A stretch of 64,000 bases of DNA from Bugulina stolonifera (Eukaryota > Bryozoa > Gymnolaemata > Cheilostomatida > Bugulidae): positions 3,504,572 through 3,568,571 of the forward strand of contig OW285189.1 in NCBI GenBank assembly GCA_935421135.1, written 5' to 3'. The stretch's first letter is position 1, and each line of letters starts with the position of its first letter. The notes below the pieces were generated by a model that ran no database searches, had not been told where the DNA came from, and saw only the letters and a program-made list of their open reading frames with translations. Both the position numbers and the translations under genes were made by a program. Shown here one piece after another: positions 11,847-23,499 of the stretch.

Positions 11847-14800
11847 ATGGCTCAAGTACCATATCTGACCTTGAACAATGGCTTGAAGATGCCTCAAATT
11901 GGACTCGGTACATGGAAAGTAAGTGTTATTCAAATTTTTGGTTTATGTTGATACCGTATTAAAACCACCTAGGGATGGAAAAAGGCATGCCTCATTTGAG
12001 TTGGTAGTTTGTCTGTTTTATAATATTATTCTCCAAGGTGGAATTGTTCAGGTAATGCACTATGTATGTAGTATTAGCAACTAACAATTTAAACTACAAC
12101 TATAATATAAAGCTGATTTACTAGGCCTACCATTTATGCAATGTCAATGCAAAACTAGAGTGCAGAGGTTAAAGCAATTCTTGGGGTGATCCTTGACATC
12201 TCTGGAAATAAGTAGCTCAGCCTGATGGATCAGCTATATAGCTTAGATATCTAATAACCTAGGGACCTTTTGTTTTCAACTGTAGAAAGTATTGTACTGA
12301 GTACTCTTGGAGGTCCAAACTTCAGTAACTGAGTATTAGTGTTCTATTGCCGTAGATACTAAACTCTGTGACTCACACCTAGCAGGTTAATCAATCATGG
12401 ATGTATGCATGTTCTGTAATGTGGGACTAATGTCATTGCACATTGCATGCTGTCTGCAAATACTAACTAGACCAATACAAGATTGTATTCTAACTTAATG
12501 TTATGACTAGTCGAAACAAGGAGAGGTATGCGAGGCGGTGAAGTTAGCCATCACCAACGGTTACAGAAGTATTGACTGTGCATATATCTATGGAAATGAG
12601 AAGGAGGTTGGCGAAGGTGTTAAAGCTAAGATAGACGATGGGACAGTAAAGAGAGAAGATCTGTTCATTACATCTAAGGTACTTGATTGTCTGCTCTCAC
12701 TGCATTATAAATAATATTTGGTGAATTCTATTGACTGGGCCTTGATTAGCAATTGTTAAGTGCATCTGGGTTTGCGAATACTTTATATTGAAAGATGATG
12801 TTCTAACTTACTTGGGTGTTAATGAGCAGGTATGGAACGCATTTCATCGTCGGGATCTGGTAGCCAAGAATCTTGAGATTTCTTTGGAGCGTCTAGGTTT
12901 GGACTACATAGACCTGTATCTCATTCACTGGCCAATGGGAGTCAGGGTAAGTATACGCTGACCAATTGCTGTCAGGATAAGTATACGCTGACCCTGTCAG
13001 GGTCTAAGTCACAGTCATTTAGAGAGGAATGGGTGTAGCCATAGAAACAGTGCACACTGGCTTTCGGGTATCGTTGTTCACGGCAAGTTGAAATGTACAG
13101 AAATAAATATTGGTATTTTCTCCTTTAGCTAGTCTAAAACTCAGTCGTGTGATATAAAACACTGTACAATCCAGCTGAACCTCCTAGAAAATACTGTGCA
13201 CCATTCACCAGAGTATGACACCTGTTGGACTCTGATAGATGGCCTCTACAGTACGTTATTACTGATGTCTGTCCTGTGATTGATGGCCTATATAGTACTT
13301 TGTTCCTGATGTATGTACTCTGATAGATGGCATTATTAATGTATGTACTTGTTGTAGGAAGATGCTGGAGACTTCCCCAAGGACGAGAATGGAAAGTTCT
13401 ATTACTCCAACACCCACTTCTTGGAAACATGGAAGGTCAGTGTTCTACTATGTACATCAGATACATCTATATTTCAGACAGTTATACTATGTACATCAGG
13501 TATATATAACGTGTATAAAGTCATACCACATATATAATCAATCTATATGCTACATATTCATATACATGTATTTGAAAAAGTTGTACCTGTACACTGCCGT
13601 CTTTCATATGTTCTACCATGACTAGTTTGCCCACATTCTGATATCATTTGCATATCACATTATATTATTGTGTAAAGTCATATGTTGTACTGACATAGCA
13701 CTAGTAACTTGCAGGCAATGGAAGAAGCTGTAGATGCAGGTAAAGTGAAGTCAATCGGCCTCTCCAACTTCAACAGTGTGCAGATACAGGAGGTGATTGA
13801 CGCTGCCAGAATAAAACCTGTTAACCTACAGGTACGTATAATATACTAACCTACAGGTATGCATAATACACTAACCTACAGTATAATATACTAACCTACA
13901 GTGTAATACACTAACCTACAGTATAATACACTAACCTACAGTATAATACACTAACCTACAGTATAATATACTAACCTACAGTGTAATACACTAACCTACA
14001 GTATAATACACTAACCTACAGTATAATATACTAACCTACAGTATAATACCCCAACTTACAGTGTAATACATTGACCTGCAGTATGGTATACTATCCTATA
14101 GCTATTTACAGCTACTAGCTATCTACATGTAGATACTAAGCTAGAACACGGCTAGTGTGCTCAAAGTGTTCAATCACAGCCTTGTTTTTTCACATACTAA
14201 TCATAGTGGTGCATATACAAAGCTAACAATGGAAGGCAAACAATGCTTACAATATGGTGGTTTTATCTTGTATAGAAATTAGCATAAAATGTTGCTTTCA
14301 AATACATTTAGGCATGAATGAGGGTATCTTGAATATGGTGGTCTATTTATGGTGGTGATGAGATAGCTTTACCCACTAGCTGCTGATTTATCAATGTGTT
14401 TATAATAGAAAGCCAACCGATACCAAATAACCACCTGTGACTAATGAACTTATACTACAGTAAGCAATGACAATTCTTTCCTGTACATGCGCATGTCGTC
14501 AAGTCAGTTCCTGTGTGTCTATGATATAAGTAGTAATATCTGTAGCTACTTATGTGTTTACAGGTAGAGCTGAATCCATACTTGAGCCAAAATAAGCTGT
14601 TTGCATTCTGTAAGGAGAGAGGTATCACAGTAACTGGTTATTCACCTCTTGGATCAGGAGATAGGCCATGGTGTGTACAATGATACTATAATACTGTACA
14701 TTATATATATAGGCCATGGTGTGTACAATGATACTATAATACTGTACATTATATATGTCAGCCACTGCTGACTGCCTGCACCTCCACACCATGTACAATG

Positions 14801-17800
14801 TACAATGTACCTGTATGTAGGTCTACAATGTGTAAATGTTTTATATTATCCTATATAGCACTGCGTAGTCACAGTAATTAATAACAGCTAGTACCAGTAT
14901 ATGACAGTCACTGACAGGGCACCTGCTCTACATGCATATAACAGCAAGTACACTAGTATATGACACTGACAGGGCACCTGCTCTACATGCATATAGTCTA
15001 TGCACATTTTGTGGTAACCCACGGAAACCCTTACTAAGAACTTTATCAATGACAGGCTCACACTAGTAGGCTTCATGTTGACGTTACTACATGTGACAGC
15101 TATTCTTATAGACTGTACAAGTCTGATCCATATAGTATTATACATACACAAAATATGGGGTGCTTATACTCTGTTGTACTTATACATGTAGGTCTTTGTA
15201 TATAATTTATGTTGACCAAAATTATTTGTAAAGTGTTTTCTGGCCACTGCTTTAGCTAGCACCTGCTTTAGTTAGTACCCGCTTTAGCCAGCGCCCGCTT
15301 TAGCTAGCGCCCGCTTTGGTCTTCCTACAATCCAATGGCCTAAGTTCTAGGAAACTGGAGCTTGGAACTTTAGTTACACATAATACAAGTATAATATACA
15401 TAGTACTTTAGTTACACATAATACAAGTATAGTAGGCATAATTCAATCAGTGTGATGGGTATTTCTACAGAGGGGATAGTTTACCTTGTATATACATGTG
15501 TTTATGAATATCTGTGTAATACTTCTCAGTGGTCTCCGAGTGCATGATTCCATTCATCTCTGTTCTCAAGACTGACAAGTACATCACCCAGTAAACAGCA
15601 GAGTCTATGGCTACATATGTGTGTTTTAGTGCAAGAACTAGACTTCCTTGGTCATGTACGAACTCACGCTCTATTAGATCCTCGCAGGCCACAGTGCTAT
15701 TAGAAACCAGTGTACATCCTTAGCTGTTGTTTCTACATTGTATGTTGTCTGTCCCTATAGGGCTAAAGATACCGACCCTAAGCTGCTGGAAGACCCAAAG
15801 ATTGTGGCAATAGCTGATCGACTTGGCAAGACTCCAGCTCAGGTAGGTGTAAGCACTACATCAGCTGATGAGGGTTAAGTAGTATTATGGCACTACATGT
15901 GGATACATGAGTATATGAGTACATGTAGATACATGAGTACATGTAGATACATGAGTACATGTAGATACATGAGTATATGAGTACATGTAGATACATGAGT
16001 ACATGTAGATACATGAGTACATGTAGATACATGAGTATATGAGTACATGTAGATACATGAGTACATGTAGATACATGAGTATATGAGTACATGTAGATAC
16101 ATGAGTACATGTAGATATATGAGTATATGAGTACATGTAGATACATGAGTATATGAATTCATGTAGATACATGAGTATATGTAGATACATGAGTATATGA
16201 GTACATGTAGATACATGAGTATATGTAGATACATGAGTATATGAGTACATGTAGATACATGAGTATATGAGTACATGTAGATACATGAGTATATGAGTAC
16301 ATGTAGATACATGAGTATATGTAGATACATGAGTATATGAGTACATGTAGATACATGAGTATATGAGTACATGTAGATACATGAGTATATGAGTACATGT
16401 AGATACATGAGTATATGAATTCATGTAGATATACGAGTATATGAGTACATGTAGATACATGAGTATATGAGTACATATAGATACATGAGTATATGAGTAC
16501 ATGTAGATACATGAGTACATGTAGATACATGAGTATATGAGTACATGTAGATACATGAGTATATGAGTACATGTAGATACATGAGTATATGAGTACATGT
16601 AGATACATGAGTATATGAGTACATGTAGATACATGAGTATATGAATTCATGTAGATACATGAGTATATGTAGATACATGAGTATATGAGTACATGTAGAT
16701 ACATGAGTATATGTAGATACATGAGTATATGAGTACATGTAGATACATGAGTATATGAGTACATGTAGATACATGAGTATATGAGTACATGTAGATACAT
16801 GAGTATATGTAGATACATGAGTATATGAGTACATGTAGATACATGAGTATATGAGTACATGTAGATACATGAGTATATGAGTACATGTAGATACATGAGT
16901 ATATGAATTCATGTAGATATACGAGTACATGAGTACATGTAGATACATGAGTATATGAGTACATGTAGATACATGAGTATATGAGTACATGTAGATACAT
17001 GAGTATATGAATTCATGTAGATATACGAGTATATGAGTACATGTAGATACATGAGTATATGAATTCATTCACGGCTTCTATTTCAATTCTGGTGTGACGT
17101 AATGTTCTCTATCACAGGTTGTGCTCTGCTGGTCTATTAAAAAAGGAGTGGCAGTAATCCCCAAAAGTGTCACCGAATCTCGCATCATTTCCAACTTTCA
17201 GGTAAATATTGCTATGGTGACTGTTATAGCTGGTTCAGTTTTAATATCTGTATTGCAGTTTGAGGCAAGATTGATGTATTTGTTACGATTCACATAATAT
17301 CATTTCTCTTGCTCTGAACTGGTATACATGTACATGGATGAATCCCCTCAGACTTTTTTCATCCCAATTTAATAAATTCAACAACTGAACTGCAGCAGTT
17401 ATTATGACTAGAAAAACTATCTCTACCAAGCTGGATTCTATTGTTATATATTACAACTAGAATTGTCTGTTAGTTTGCAGTTAGTAGCAAAGTGTACCAC
17501 CATTATCATTATATTATCGTTAATACATTATAAGAAATTATCGATTTCCGTTGGATGATCCATCGGATATGAAAAGATTAGGGTTATGAGGAAAAAACAT
17601 TGTGAAACAGGGATAATCCATGTCTCCAGAAAAACAAAATTTTGCAATGAATTTGCAAATTTTGATAATCCTCAGCAATGAGAATTTCTAGCTGGACAAT
17701 TCTGCTTTCATAAAACTGAGTATTCATGGTGCATGATGACGTTGACACACGATCACATGATCACTTGCAATGCACAAAAACTCCGACAGGCTCATCTAAG

Positions 17801-20800
17801 ATAATGGTTACGAGGAAGAATAGCATTAAACAAAGATAGTCATGTCTCTAGGAAGAGAAAATTATTGTGATGACTTTGCAAATTAGGATAATATTCTGTG
17901 ACGAGGATCTACATGTAAAGCAGGAGAACTCTGATTTCATGAAATGTAGTATTTATGCACTGTCACATGGTCACTTGCAACATACAAAGTTCATAAGTAC
18001 AATACATTGGTCATACAGTAAGGATTAACCTTCCCATGAATATCTGTAAAAATAAAAAAGTGTGTACAGTAAGTTGGTGGTATGCTGCTCAAGATAACTA
18101 TCAATACTCGTGTAGGAGGGAGAAGAGATTTAAACACAATAAGCATTCCAGTGTTCATAATATTGAACCAGAGGTGGGGGGGGGGGCTGTGACCCTTTCT
18201 CAAAACAAAAAATATAAATTGCCATTACAATGCTAACAGCAAAATAGAGAAGACAACTTCTCATGCTAAGATCATGGGTATATGAATGTCATAGTTGATA
18301 GGTGTGTTAACAGGTAGTACATTGTATGTCAATGTTTGGCCAAAGACAGATTAAGGTTTAATCTGTCTAATCAGAAAATTGCTGTTTTGCTCCTTCTCCA
18401 TCTTCCACTCCTTTGAGTCGTTCTACTATGAGGACTACATGCGCACGGGGTCCGAAAATGAGCGCCTGGGTCACATATTTCCTTCCATTCCACTTGTGTC
18501 TTCATCACATCTGGTGAGTTTATGACTTTTTATCATTAGGACGGGAAGACTGCCGCGTCGCCTATAACTGTAGAAGCACTGCAGCTACAGGCTACTGCAT
18601 ACACTATATTGTACATGTACAGGTAGCTTACATGTCATATTATGATGTACATTATGCCACTGGCTCTGGGCCTGTGTCATCCAGGCTAAGGTTTTTCTGT
18701 CTACACTGGGCTGGACATATGAATAATACCTCAACACAGAATCGCCCGACTGCTTCTACATGGAGTACTAGCGGAGGGGACCCGACAAACTGGAAAACCT
18801 CGACTCTGGCTTAAAGATGCCATCAAATGCTACCTCAAAGACTTTGATATTGAACCGACATCCTGGACTACCCTCTCCAGAGATTGACCCAACTGGAGGT
18901 CCAAACTACATGCTGGCCGTCGCCATGACACCAACTGCAACCTGAGAAAACCGGAAGAGAAACGCCTAAGGCGTCACAGATGAAAGTGAAGAAGTCAAGC
19001 ATTGTCGCCGTGACAGACGCATGCCAACACATGTACATGATGTACATTTACATGTATGTTTATGACTACATAGAAAGTATCAATCTGAAGGATACTTTTA
19101 CTATTCCGTCACTCATAGAATTATCTAACAGGAGCTGTCATTACAGGCTTGTCATCATCTAGAAATCAGATTTTACTATTTTAAAGTACCAGCTCCCCTT
19201 TATTATTCTTTAATTCTTATTCTGATGTCAAGGAATCTTGGAAGTTCTGATTCATCTAGATTAGCTTGGATACTGAAACAACTTGCAACATGTACCTGCT
19301 ATAAGACACCGACGAAGTGTGTTGCACTATTTTCCACAAGACTTATCTGGGTAATATTCTGTGTTTGGATACATATTGTCTAAAATCCAATCATGATAGC
19401 ACTGTGTAGATGTTGTGTCTGGTGTAGTGTTACACAAAGATAGACTATTAGTATACTAAAATGTGCAACTTCTCAGTTCTTGGTTGTCTGTTTTGAACAT
19501 GGCTCGACTCAGTTAACAGCATCGAAGTGTAATAGTACACCTGCACCAACAAGGAAAGACTAACTCTGCAATAGCTAAAGAGGTTAAATGATCAAAGAGC
19601 AATGTTGCTACAACCCTGAACCAATATAAAGAGACAGGGTGCTGCCTCCTACCATAAAGCGTCCCAATTCGGCAATGATTTAAGGATGCGTGTCTGCAAA
19701 AGGTGTGGGAGGCATTACGGTGGTCGATGGCATGGTGAACAGAGACAAATACATTAATGTGCTAGAGCAGAAGCTACTACCGAGTGTCAAAGAACTCCAG
19801 ACGGATGTGCGGTTGTTCCAGGATGACAATGCACCATGTCATCTGGCTAAAAAGTCAGGAAATGCATCAATGATAGCATTACTAGAATGCTCGAGTGGCC
19901 AGCTCAAAGTCCTGATCTGATTCCAATTGAAAATTTGTGGTAAAAAGTTAATTTGAGTTGCAAATCAGCAGAGACAAGCCCAGAGACAAGAGAACACTAA
20001 CAAAGCTTATTAATGTCTGGCACTACATGATCACTCCAGAAGAGCTCTAGAAGCTTATTGCCAGCATGCCCAGAAAAAGCCGAGCGATTCCAACGAACAA
20101 AGGCTGGCCAGCTAAGTACCGAGTCTGCAACACCTTTGAAATCACACTCAATGGCACTTTTGAGGACCACCCAATATTTTCTCAAAGAGTTGTTCCAATA
20201 AAACATGCTAACTCAGCGAATTAAAGTACTTGTAATGCACTAATGCTTTGCAAAAACTGTTTCTCCAATAAACAAAATGGGAGGTAGTAATGTTTAGAGC
20301 TAGCAAAGTAGTATTGAAACATTTTTTTGCAAACTCCAACTTCACATATTTCATTGGGGAGTGCAATGATAATTATATGGTTTGTCTATATTTTATGTAA
20401 AAGCATGGCTTCAGAAGGCTTAAACAGTAAATATGCCATGCCAAAAGAGGGCTCCGGAACCGCACACCACTAATTAACTGAATAACATGTGTGCTGTAGA
20501 CTTAGCTTACATTCTAGGGCTATCAATTAGTCAGTTTAGGGCATCATGAAGTGCCTTCTATTTGGAATTGTCTTACCTTCAATTTAATTGAAAGAACTCG
20601 GAGAACATGCAAAGACTAGAAACACATGGTCTCCTAGCAACATTATGTAAAATGGTTATATAAAAATTGAATATGCTTGTGTGGTTTTCGTAATAGTGGA
20701 TTCCAAATTTCTATAAACTGGTGCCATGCTGTTATTAGTCGTTGGTTATAGGCAGCAGCAATAGTTACAGTGACAATATACTAATCTGACATGTAATAAT

Positions 20801-21847
20801 AGTTAGGATAGCATATAAATTACAATGTACATGTACACCACAACTTACTGTAGTTACCTATTTCTCTGATATAAAGTCGTAATTGCTAATATTTTGATGC
20901 TGGTCCTGGTTTCATCACCAGACTGATGTTGAAATATCAGCAATAAAACCTTCTACCTACACCAACGTCATCTATCCGACATATTGAACCTGTATAGTGT
21001 TATTTGTGTACTATAAAATTGTGGTATGTATATTATATGTTACAGGTATTTGACTTTAGTCTCTCTGATGATGATATGACTGTACTTGAGTCATTCGATG
21101 GAGGTAATAAGTTCAGATCTTGTGTGTTAGAATGGTAAGTATTTGCTTGTCTATTATAGTACGTATATATACAGTATGACATACATGTACATACATGCTG
21201 TTTATTCACATTACAGTAAGACATACGTTTTAGAAGTTGTCCTTTCTTGGTATAGTTAAACTATAGTACGAAGTTGTGTTCTCTTTGTAATAGGATGTAC
21301 TATGATCTTCATACTTAGTATACACCATGCCTTTGGTGTTGCTGATGTACCACAATATGCATGTATAGTAAGAACAATATACATCATTTGTGTTTATCTT
21401 CAACCTTTACCTCCTGTGCTATGTATAATTATGTGCTATGTATAATTATGTGCTATGTATAATTATGTACTGTGTATAATTATGTACTGTGTATAATCAG
21501 GTGCTGTGTATAATTAGGTACTGTGTATAATTATGTACTGTGTATAATTATGTACTGTGTATGTGTATCGAGATGTTGGTGATGTAAAAATGTCTGAAAG
21601 TGAAGAAAATAGTCTCTTTCAAATTAGGCCACTTCTAGACTTACCAGTGGTCAAGTTCATGTTACACCTTGCCTGCTGTACGCCTTACTACATCACTGCG
21701 AATATACTGTACAATTATCATACATTTGATGTGTTCCTTTATAATACATGCATTGAATCTCTACTAGGCATACCATGCTCATTTACTTCTCTCTTTATTT
21801 GCAGGGTGAGCGACCATCCTCTATACCCATTCAATATACCATTCTAA
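11847..21847 (+). CDS. AKR1: aldo-keto reductase, AKR1 family, copy A (10 exons, 318 aa)
   Basis: This encodes a cytosolic NADPH-dependent reductase of aldehydes, ketones or sugars. Exons: 11847-11918, 12511-12678, 12830-12946, 13358-13435, 13715-13831, 14564-14670, 15761-15842, 17118-17201, 21046-21134 and 21805-21847. All borders are GT-AG and the phases agree. The 318 residues match the usual AKR1 length. The catalytic tetrad is visible: Asp46 and Tyr51 in [10 protein letters not shown], Lys80 in FITSK and His113 in LIHWP. The NADPH site IPKSVTESR is at 261-269 and the C-terminus reads [10 protein letters not shown]. The stretch [20 protein letters not shown] resembles the aldose/aldehyde reductase branch; the exact subfamily and substrate are open. 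A TTTTGTAG acceptor-like motif lies 2 bp before the ATG, so a 5' UTR intron is likely. Several introns carry minisatellites. A poly(A) signal lies at 22088-22093. Confidence 0.95.
12941..13002 (+). repeat. tandem duplication of the AKR exon 3 donor (copy A)
   Basis: The exon end GTCAGG with its donor GTAAGTATACGCTGACC is followed about 30 bp later by GTCAGGATAAGTATACGCTG, and then by a third GTCAGGGT. The duplicated block begins inside the exon and crosses the 5' splice site. The second copy has lost the GT (AT instead). Copy B has the same at 33915-33976. Confidence 0.8.
13822..14090 (+). repeat. 20-25-bp minisatellite seeded at the AKR exon 5 donor (copy A)
   Basis: The exon ends TAACCTACAG and is followed by GTACGTATAATATAC. 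The next unit is TAACCTACAGGTATGCATAA, and later units shorten to TAACCTACAGTATAATATAC. The array therefore starts from the last ten exon bases plus the donor. Most units contain a TACTAAC or CACTAAC branch-point-like motif followed by CTACAG, an acceptor-like end. Confidence 0.85.
14661..14757 (+). repeat. two units of about 49 bp spanning the AKR exon 6 donor (copy A)
   Basis: ATAGGCCATG, the end of exon 6, with donor GTGTGTACAATGATAC, is repeated once inside the intron, including a second ATAGGCCATGGTGTGTAC. The duplicate is a complete copy of the splice-site context. Confidence 0.85.
14884..15000. repeat. two units of about 60 bp in AKR intron 6 (copy A)
   Basis: The block ending GGGCACCTGCTCTACATGCA occurs twice in tandem with small indels. 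Copy B has the same pair at about 35967-36080. Confidence 0.7.
15250..15318. repeat. 18-bp minisatellite in AKR intron 6 (copy A)
   Basis: Units of GCTTTAGCTAGCGCCC occur about four times. The block is GC-richer than its surroundings. Copy B has about one more unit at 36331-36416. Confidence 0.8.
15895..17066. repeat. 18/26-bp minisatellite in AKR intron 7 (copy A)
   Basis: The array mixes two unit lengths: GAGTACATGTAGATACAT (18 bp) and the same preceded by GAGTATAT (26 bp). GAATTC variants at 16155, 16417, 16643 and 16905 show a higher-order period of 488 bp. The array starts about 50 bp past the exon 7 donor. Overlapping low-complexity ORFs on the minus strand are artefacts. Confidence 0.95.
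17565..17990. repeat. diverged dimer of about 220 bp in AKR intron 8 (copy A)
   Basis: Two successive segments share, in order, a CATGTCTC block, TTTGCAAATT, an AGGATAAT/TGATAAT block, TTTCATRAAA, and TCACATGRTCACTTGCAA. They are clearly related but well diverged, so this is an old tandem duplication or a dimeric element. Copy B has it at about 37720-38145. Confidence 0.6.
18380..18510 (+). other. possible orphan exon in AKR intron 8 (copy A)
   Basis: An open frame including [20 protein letters not shown] ends in a donor-like CTGGTGAGT at about 18510 and looks coding in composition. It is not part of AKR. Copy B (about 38537-38667) differs by a two-base change that alters a residue, which argues against present constraint. 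I do not recognise the protein. Confidence 0.25.
18680..18990 (+). mobile_element. LINE endonuclease-reverse transcriptase 3' tail relic (copy A)
   Basis: The frames read RLR..LHWAGHM, then after a frameshift [20 protein letters not shown] and SWTTLSRD. This is the characteristic C-terminal tail of many animal LINE polyproteins (WAGH...GRP...KD). Stops and shifts make it non-functional. It lies in AKR intron 8 in sense orientation; copy B has it at 38835-39145. Confidence 0.65.
19500..20215 (+). mobile_element. Tc1/mariner transposase relic (copy A)
   Basis: Three transposase blocks appear in order. The N-terminal helix-turn-helix region ([16 protein letters not shown]) lies near 19540. The catalytic-domain segment at 19690-19920 has FQDDNAPCH. 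The DLIPIENLW block with its second acidic region lies at about 19910-19945. Frameshifts, stops and a missing middle segment show it is dead. It lies within AKR intron 8. Confidence 0.8.
21418..21560. repeat. 17-bp minisatellite in AKR intron 9 (copy A)
   Basis: There are about eight units of the form TGCTATGTATAATTATG, with CTGTG and CAGG variants. Copy B has it at 41573-41735 with roughly one to two extra units. Confidence 0.8.
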
Positions 21848-22087
21848 CTAGGCCAGCTTTCTACACTTCTAGGAAATTATACTTTCATCAGAGATTCAGC
21901 ATTACTATTTGATGTATACTATACTTTCTAGTGGTAACACTGTTCTGTTATACCAGTTATTTTCAACTAATGCTTTACATAATTGCATAATGCTTTGTTT
22001 AGTGTTTGTATCGAAACTTCTATAAGTAGTTATACAACTTATAGCATCATATAAATCATGTGTAGTTCTATAATGCTTTGAGGTCAT

Positions 22088-22093
22088 AATAAA
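22088..22093 (+). promoter_or_regulatory. poly(A) signal of AKR copy A
   Basis: AATAAA lies about 240 bp past the AKR stop codon. The copy B equivalent is 42261-42266. Confidence 0.5.
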
Positions 22094-22366
22094 ATAATTA
22101 AATACAATAACTAACTACAATGTAAGTACATGTATACCACAATACAGGATCTACTGGCTACATGTAGTTGTGTTGTGGGTAGTGCCAGTTGCTCTATCTG
22201 TAAAATATGTCAAAACAGAACAAAATGTACATGGACCATTATCATTAGCTATTCAATATCTTCATATAAATAATATAATGATAAGGGCATCAACTCTCAC
22301 TACTCATCTTTAGTATCTGGTGCTCAGTTAGCCACTGGTTATTTTATTACAAGGTACATAACTACT

Positions 22367-22498
22367 CTACTGGCGACATTTAGATTCTTCCCAAATTTCA
22401 TTCTTGGCGGTAAAATACATCATGGGCAGCAGGGTAGTGAACATTAGTACATAGCACAGATATTTAAACAAATCAAGCAAATACATGTGGTTAAACAT
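22367..22498 (-). CDS. candidate 43-aa single-pass membrane protein (copy A)
   Basis: On the minus strand, TTTTAG (acceptor-like, exon start 22505) precedes an ATG-opened frame of 43 codons. It starts MFNHMYLLDLFKYL, continues with a hydrophobic run of about 20 residues (roughly 6-27) and ends KNEIWEESKCRQ. The layout (short N-terminus, one membrane helix, charged tail) is that of small mitochondrial or ER membrane proteins, but I recognise no family. Copy B differs at two bases and both are silent, which fits a coding sequence but is weak evidence. An AATAAA on the minus strand lies at 22343-22348. It converges on the AKR gene. Upstream exons may exist; the frame is open back to the acceptor. 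Confidence 0.4.
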   Translation of the reverse strand: MFNHMYLLDLFKYLCYVLMFTTLLPMMYFTAKNEIWEESKCRQ

Positions 22499-23016
22499 TC
22501 CTTCACTAAAAGTAAAGTAGCATCAAATCAAGTCTAGTCTCCTTTGATTTATTACAATTTATTAGAAATTTGTGTAGAGCAATAAAAGCAACCTAAACAA
22601 CGTTGCGTGGCCAAAAACCGATTTGTTTGTCTGTCTCACCATCTCCTAACCAGACCATAGTGATCGAGTTGATTGTTTTCTGTTCCTTCTACTACATGTA
22701 CAACTCTACAGCAAAATGAATGGAGTTGTGTACACTTGTTTAGAACTGGACGGAGTTGGCTCCTCTATTATTAACAAACTTTACGAAATATCATGCTTAG
22801 TAACATATTGCCCAATCAGAGTGAAGACATACAAGATTTAGCCTCAAAGCTAATAGTTGACTTGATTTTTTATGCAATTCCGGTAGGTATTCAATAAAAA
22901 AATTAGTAATACATTCAAAGTTTCTATAAAGTATTTCAAGTTTCTATAAACTTTGATACATTTGTACATACTGCGTGTAAGACTGTAAGATGTCATGTTG
23001 TCATCATACTATACAT

Positions 23017-23047
23017 ACTATACATCAACATGATGTTGATGTATAGT
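23017..23047. repeat. near-perfect palindrome (copy A)
   Basis: ACTATACATCAACAT is followed directly by its inverse (GATGTTGATGTATAGT), giving a stem of about 15 bp with almost no loop. Copy B has it at 43657-43687 with one central change. It could form a cruciform; no function can be assigned. Confidence 0.7.
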
Positions 23048-23499
23048 ATTCATTGTATTGTCTGTATAGTTAAAATAAAAATTAAATGATGTTATGTTGT
23101 GACCGTGTGCAAGATCATAATTATTATAATTTTAATTTATTAATTATATATTATTATTAATGGCAATTGACATGAGTATAGTGTCATCTATGATCTGATC
23201 TTCATTAATCCTTAATTAATTTAAACTTGAGAAGAAAATTAAATAATCTATTAAAAAAATAAAAATATAATTGTTTTCCTAACTTTAGCATAACCCTATA
23301 ACTCTAACTGACAACTGCATAGGGATAATTTGCGAGTTGATTATATTATTCATGCCTTGAGTTATACATCAAGTCGTCCGAGTCTCGAGCACCAGCATCC
23401 CGCTGTAACTTGGGAAACTTTTTCCTCAAGGTCTTTAACGTCTCCAGTATGCAACAATAAGAAACAATTCCACAGTTTTAAGTCTAAGAACGCGGAGGG

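Noticed and set aside
13822..17066. Regular arrays that could suggest CRISPR-like repeat-spacer structure
   Set aside because: Units are contiguous without unique spacers and lie in introns of eukaryotic genes.
15856..17068. Several overlapping Tyr/Ser/Cys/His-rich frames on the minus strand
   Set aside because: All arise from the 18/26-bp array in AKR intron 7; frames overlap each other and collapse in copy B.
22717..22842. Plus-strand frame starting MNGVVYTCLELDG, in copies A and B
   Set aside because: Copy B carries residue-changing differences and the Mutator-like MITE breaks its end. There is no sign of constraint.
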